A DNA stretch of 64,000 nucleotides from Torreya grandis (Eukaryota; Streptophyta; Pinopsida; Cupressales; Taxaceae): assembly GCA_037957365.1 (NCBI GenBank), contig JARHVA010003528.1, forward strand, positions 372,001 to 436,000, written 5' to 3'. Positions 56,471-64,000 of this stretch are shown one piece after another. Each line of letters begins with the position of its first letter. Within the stretch, counting starts at the first letter, position 1. A program made the translations under genes and the position numbers. Under the pieces are notes generated by a model, which worked only from the letters and a program-made list of their open reading frames with translations, was not told where the DNA came from and made no database searches.

Positions 56471-57837
56471 AAACCAACATCACTTTACTTCATATTTAAT
56501 TTGAGCTCATCCATTGAGCATCCCTATTACATTAATGTACCTTCCTCTTCACCCTATACACTTAGATAACTTACATAGTGGTATGGTTTTATCCTCATAG
56601 TGAAAAAATCCTAAACCTCTATAGTCTTGTCTATGACTAAAAGTTTAAAAAAAAGGGATATTTTAAAAAGTTCTAAAATCTCAGGTCATGTTTTTCAATG
56701 TAGACTACTCCCTTGAAGGACAAATACATAACTTCCCTCTACTAGTATCAATAGACTACTCCCTTGAAGGATAGATATTTAAAATTTAAATTAATACAAA
56801 CACTTAGACCACTCTCTAGAAGGATGGCTAAGCCAAGATTTGTTATCAAAGGGAAAAGAAAATGCAAAAGGCTCCTCATCTTTTTGCACAACTTTAACAT
56901 ATTTAAAATCCCATTGTAGGCTTCCCACATTGATCAGCTTACATAAAGAAAAAAAATAAAAAGCTTTAAGTCATGGACTTGCCTATATTAGCTCTCGAGT
57001 CACCCACAAAAGGAACATATCATTTCTACTTGGTAGGTTATGCTATCTAAACATTTTCCCTCATTCTCCCCTTTTTCCTCTCATACTCCTTCAAGGGACT
57101 ATGAAGGTAACTTAACATGAGTTGAACATGATGCTTCTCTAACAAATACAATGGTTTAAAGATATAATGTATGAAAGAGGGTCATTTTCTTGAGCCTATT
57201 TATATGCTAAAATATGATCTTTACCAATAAATGAGCATTCTACCTTTTTATTTTTCCATCCAAATCACATGTCGATATCTCTATTTGAGATGGAAAAATA
57301 ATGTCATACCAACATTAACATAATCAACCTATTTATTTTATGCATACACCATCACAAATTTGGAAAAATGCTGAAATAAATTGACATAATCAACCTATTT
57401 ATTTTACACATACACCATTACACATATGGAAAATGTTGAAATGAATTAACTGACTCAATCTACTCATTTTAAGCATACACCATCACAAATATGGAAAAAT
57501 TCTAAGATGAAGCTAACCAATCAACTACACATATACCATCACATAAATGGGAAAGGCTAGTCTAACATCAAATAACATGATCAACATTAACATCCAAATT
57601 AACATAGCAATAAATGAACATCATCCATATCAACATCATAATCATAAGCCACACATCTCAAATAAAGACTTGGTAATAAATAAACATCTCATATATAAAT
57701 ATGTGATCAAATACATGTTTATCATCTACATCATCAAACTATCATAAATCTCTCTCAAAACGTACATCTCACATCTTCAGCTCATAGGTCAGTCTACATA
57801 TAAGATATATAAAAAAAAACTAGAAAAATGTTGATAC
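56471..57837. other. Noncoding segment between integrase and PMD ORF (element B)
   Basis: Counterpart of 12501-14106. It has the triple CTCCCTTGAAGG box (56703-56720, 56753-56770, 56807-56823), a TTCCCACATTGATCA phrase near 56928, and three or four repeats like ACACATACACCATCACAAAT (57340-57550). No supported ORF. Confidence 0.6.
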
Positions 57838-59450
57838 TCAAGATCATCTAGGCTCTCCCTAAGGTTGTGAGGATGCAATATCATCACCACTCTCTGTTTA
57901 TCTACATTGACATGAACTAGAAGCTGTCACATGTGACATCAACCTCTCCAACTCCCTAAACTCTAAATATCATTGTATATGTGGGAACTCTCTAATCACC
58001 CTCTCATAGTAATCAATCTCATCTAGGACATTCAAATACCTCACCATTGATACAATTTATGGCAAACCCATGGCACTTGAGGATGGCCCAACTTATACTA
58101 GTCCTTGTGGTGGTGTTGGAGGAAGAGAAGTGGCTTGGCCTACTATTGCTCTCAGACTATCTCTCTCTACCATCACTGTAGTCATCTAACCCTATAAGAC
58201 AATAATCTAGATTTATGGTGTTGTAACCTAACCCTACAGAGCCCCAATCTAACCCTATAATGTCACCACCTACCCCTACAAGGCTAAAATCTCTACCTTG
58301 GCTATTTCTCAAGCCTACACCACTCCATCTCGAGCCTAAACTACTATATCTCACACCTATAGTACTACATATGTTTCCTTGACTAACCCTTGTAAGTTTG
58401 TTAGTGGCTTCCTAACCTCCATCACTGGATGTAACCCTACCCACCAAGTTGTATAAGTAACTATATACCCTAGGTCCCCAACACTTGGCCATGCTAGTAG
58501 CTCCTCAAAATCTAGCCTATCAGTCTCATTAAGCAATGGTAAAGGTGCCTCTATGTCATCCCTCCTATATTGAGGGATGGTAGGTAAAATATCTTATAAA
58601 AAGCCTAAAATATCTCCTAACTAATGAGATGGGTACCATCTCTAGCTCATTGACCCATCTCCCCCTGACCCATAATAATCTCTATAACCCAACAAGCTAC
58701 TCTACCTATCCTCTAAAAACTAGATATGTAAGATACAGTCTCTACATGATATCTGTAGGGATCAAGCCCTTGATCATGAACTTATAGTAGGTGATGTCTC
58801 ACATGATGCCATCCGCTCGAGTCTATGCTATCCCATCTCTCCATGATCTGAATCCAACCCTAAAGCTAGCTAGGATAGTGGTAGGTAGCCTTAGTGGTCA
58901 TGTCACCACAATGTGATCATATAACTAACAATACAGGAGATGGTTGACACATAAACTGTATCACTGATGCAACCTCAAACCCCACAACTCTCTATATAAT
59001 TGTGCCAAAAATACTAGACCCCAAGCAAAAATAGTCTATTACTCAATCATCTATGTAAGTACACCTATTAGATAAATCATAAATCTCCCTCTATCTACAT
59101 CAGGTAAGGCATAAACCATGATCTCAATCATCATTAATATGTTAAGATGATGATACTCCTCATCAGCCATGTAGAGTGGCTCATATGTAAAACTCATAGA
59201 ATGATAAGTCGCCTCACTAACATGTTCCCCATATAAACTGATCATATGTATATTATGCTCCTATCTCAAGCATGTCAAAATCTCCTCACCCTAGAGTGGT
59301 AGTCATAGAATCCTATAGACATCCTCTTATATCACTGTCAACTCTCCAATTGACAGATGGAAGGTGTGGTGGTATGATCCCACCTCTCAATCAACACTAT
59401 CATATGCACCACATCTCATGTGACATGATAATATCATCACACTCCTCTCA
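57838..59450 (-). pseudogene. Antisense plant mobile domain (PMD) ORF of element B
   Basis: On the minus strand: VLIERWDHTTT, frame change, TFHLSIGELTVI.EDVYRIL (about 59365-59305), LYGEHVSEATYHSM, YEPLYMADEEYHHLNI, then IFAWGLVFLAQLYRELWG (about 59033-58980). PMD proteins typically show RW.P.THTFHL..GE.T.TLEDV and W...LA.LYR.LC, so the match is clear despite stops. The C-terminus has GVGGDIIGLDWGSVGLGYN-type repeats (about 58290-58220), like element A's tail. 65 codons are open at 58157-58354 and 64 at 59051-59245. Confidence 0.75.
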
Positions 59451-61510
<2,060 letters not shown>

Positions 61511-61529
61511 TATAGACACCAAAATTATA

Positions 61530-61610
<81 letters not shown>

Positions 61611-62719
61611 CATAACTCCCTATGTCAAAACCCCCTAAGCCCATTTTAATAATAACAATTAATCTCCCTAACCCATAATTTTATCCCTCACACATTTAAT
61701 TAATTTAAAATACTTAATTAAGTAAAAACTCTTATTTCTACCTTACCTAGCCACCTCACCCTATGACTAATTTTCCTCTAGTGAGTCACCTCAAGACCTA
61801 GTCCCCTCATCCTAACTACTTAGGACTTATTCCCACTTTTAAACTAAATTCCTAAACAACTACTTCCTTCTTAAACTCCTATTTTTACCATTTTATAATG
61901 GGTGTCACACTTTGAATGCACAAAAATAGAAAATAGGCCAAGAATAAAAAGGTTTACCTATTCTAGGGCCATCAACATTGATCAACCCATGGATGATGTC
62001 AGTGGGATACCTACTGACATCAGTGGGATCACTGTTATTAGAAATATAAGCTAAACTCCAACCTATAATCTAGGTCAATAGAAATTAAGAAAATGAATTC
62101 TTACTCTCATTCAAACTCTTAACATTCTATTTTTGACATCCAAGCTTATAATCACTCTATGTAAGTCAATCACCATCAATAACTGAGATCTTGAGGATCA
62201 ACATCACCTACTTGTTCTCTCTATTCAAGCACTCAAGTTCAAACTCCTTGATAGGGATTATCAACCTAACACTTACCATTCATAGCTAAGTATATCACTG
62301 ATACTATAGGTCATTTAAATATTTATTCTTCTATTTCTTTATATTTACCCTGCAATATATTACACACCTCTGACTATAACCCCATGAGGGAGTTACAAAG
62401 CTTCTTTTCTTGTTTCCCCTTCCATGCATACCAAACCTCTAACCAAAACTAATTAAGTCATAAACTCCATCTCCTAACTCTTTTAACCTCTCTAACCTGA
62501 GCCAAACCATTTATCAAACCAAAAAAAGACTTTTGTAACCTCTCAAACAATTATTTCCCCTACCGACCTTGGCAACCTAATTGACATCGATCACCTCCTT
62601 ACTAACCATGGCATCTTATTTGATATCAGTCACTATCCTATTGATGTCGATGACTGTAAATTTCCTAAACTCTTCAAAACCTACCTATACAACTTCTAAA
62701 ACACCAAAAAAGCACCTCA
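61511..62719 (+). repeat. 3' LTR of element B
   Basis: 1209 bp. Begins TATAGACACCAAAATTATAT (TG mutated to TA) and ends AAGCACCTCA. The first 400 bp align well with the 5' LTR except for a CA expansion. Palindromic ACATCGAT-type words at 61968-62035 and 62580-62656. Candidate TSD CCTAT at 62720-62724. Confidence 0.65.
61533..61609. repeat. (CA)n microsatellite in the 3' LTR of B
   Basis: About 38 CA units; the 5' LTR has about 4 (23819-23828), so the tract expanded after insertion. Confidence 0.95.
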
Positions 62720-62724
62720 CCTAT

Positions 62725-64000
62725 ACCCTGTCACTATCTGCTATGAACAAGTTGTTAAAAATGGTAATTTTATATCTTTCCCTCTCTCTTTACCTCTATT
62801 TTAGCTATTTATTATTATTTTACCTCTCAAAAGTGGATTTTCATCTCTAGGGAAGTTTCACACTTTTTAGAATAAGTGCATAGCTTGACAACCCAGTCAT
62901 TTATCTGCTAAAAAACATCTTGTGGTAGTGCTTTCTTATTTATAGGTAGTCCTCCCCAACCAAAGAGGAGTGCTCACAATGTCTAGATATGGTGCGGAAA
63001 CCAAATCTAGGTTCATTATAATCACTTATCCCCATCCTTCTCTCTATTTTCCTTTAGACTTAGAATATAAAAAAACTAGTGAAACACGTATCTCCTTTTG
63101 TAAATAAAGTATACACATGTTTGAACCTTGAGATAACACAATGGTTCATAGGTAAGCCTAAGTGTTTAATTAGCCATGTCTTTGGATACTTAGCTTACTT
63201 TAGCCAAAGTATAAATCCCATTCATGTGGATCACTTTTATCAATCGTTTTGGTTATTCCAAATATGTATGGAAGAGGAATCATAAAATTTAAATCATTTA
63301 AATAAAAGAAATGATACTAAAGGCAACACATAAATTTAAAAAGTCACATCACACTAAAATATGTGATTCATAACACATATTTTATAATCTAAGGTCAAAC
63401 CCCACATTTGGCTTCATGATAGAGTCAAAGTTTATTGGGGTGTAATAGGTCAGTATATCAAGAAAGGAAAATAAAACAATATTTTAGTGATACCTATTTT
63501 CTCACACAAGTACCCAATAGTCATAGTCAACTGGCATATCTATAATAGGTCATGATGAATGGGGAACATGTTGTGGGAAGGTAGGTCCATTTCAATTTCC
63601 TTTTTCATATAACTAAAATGAGTTGATCTTATTATCTCACTTATTTCCCTATACAACTTTGTTCATATTGTGAATGAATATCCTTTATATTTTGATGGTC
63701 ACTAGCCACTTAGTGTCTTTCTTGTGTACTTAGTGTTCCACATGTTTGCTAAGGTCTTCTCATATATGCATATGTCATGATTTTTGCATTCCCTATTTCA
63801 TTACAATAATATTAATATTTCTTCTTGAGAAATATTATTTTGATAGTTGATCATTCCTTGTAGGGTTTCCATATATGAGGTGCATTATAAGACCATGGAT
63901 AGGACCATGCCTTCCTCACAAATTAACATATTAAAAGCATATTTTAAAATCATTCTCATAGTTTTTTCCACCTCATTAGTATTCCCTTTACGAGTTGAAG
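62725..64000. other. Right flank of element B
   Basis: No gene that I can support. 62860-62995 resembles 21432-21590 (GACAACC ... CCAAAGAGGA ... TCTAGATATG). A 68-codon open stretch at 63079-63285 (MKHVSPFVNKVYTCLNLEIT...) has a plausible amino-acid mix but no recognised motif. The rest is AT-rich. Confidence 0.35.

Noticed and set aside
63079..63285. Possible host gene fragment
   Set aside because: 68 open codons with plausible composition but no motif, splice context or second exon that I can see. Mentioned only inside the flank entry.

Overview
The window is plant nuclear DNA made almost entirely of old, nested Ty3/gypsy-type LTR retrotransposons. I found no host protein gene, tRNA, rRNA or CRISPR array that I can support. 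The plant assignment rests on initiator-Met primer sites (TGGTATCAGAGC) next to LTRs, gypsy-type protease/RT/RNase H/integrase motifs, Tat-like gag zinc motifs, and an antisense plant mobile domain (PMD) ORF carried by two elements. The repeat-on-repeat layout and low GC fit a large plant genome. The species cannot be named from the sequence.

Layout. (1) 1-3.68 kb: a decayed minus-strand ORF of unknown family, preceded by three 262-bp tandem repeats. (2) 3.7-about 21.2 kb: element A, a Tat-like gypsy relic (gag, zinc motif, PR, RT, RNase H, IN, then an antisense PMD ORF and a 3' LTR at 20307). Its PMD ORF is split by a small element G1 (15719-18395, TSD GATCT). (3) 21.2-23.8 kb: unidentified decayed coding sequence and a CA microsatellite. 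(4) 23799-62719: element B, a relative of A, with LTRs of about 1.21 kb. Its RT, RNase H and half of IN are deleted, but the antisense PMD remains. (5) Inside B, at 28109-53652 with perfect TSD AACTT, sits element E, a gypsy element with LTRs of about 5.9 kb. (6) Inside E are element F (36675-41335, TSD GAATC, two LTRs of exactly 1164 bp, gag-PR only), which splits E's RNase H, and element G2 (48169-51101, minus strand, TSD CAAGC), which splits E's 3' LTR. (7) 62.7-64 kb: right flank.

The most unusual object is E. Each LTR holds, upstream of its TATA box (in U3), a long ORF of about 1,140 codons that I do not recognise. It is preceded by an ordered array of 14 imperfect palindromes of about 34 bp. 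At one Trp codon the two LTRs have been broken by different mutations (TGA in one, TAG in the other), so the ORF was intact there when E inserted.

All coding regions are broken, mostly by stops at expected Gln (CAG to TAG) and Trp codons. This is the signature of methylated-cytosine decay. The annotated reading frames are therefore fossils, read across stops and a few frameshifts, and are called pseudogenes. Autonomous functions (RT, IN) survive only as relics in A and E. F, G1 and G2 carry gag/protease only and would have needed proteins from another element.
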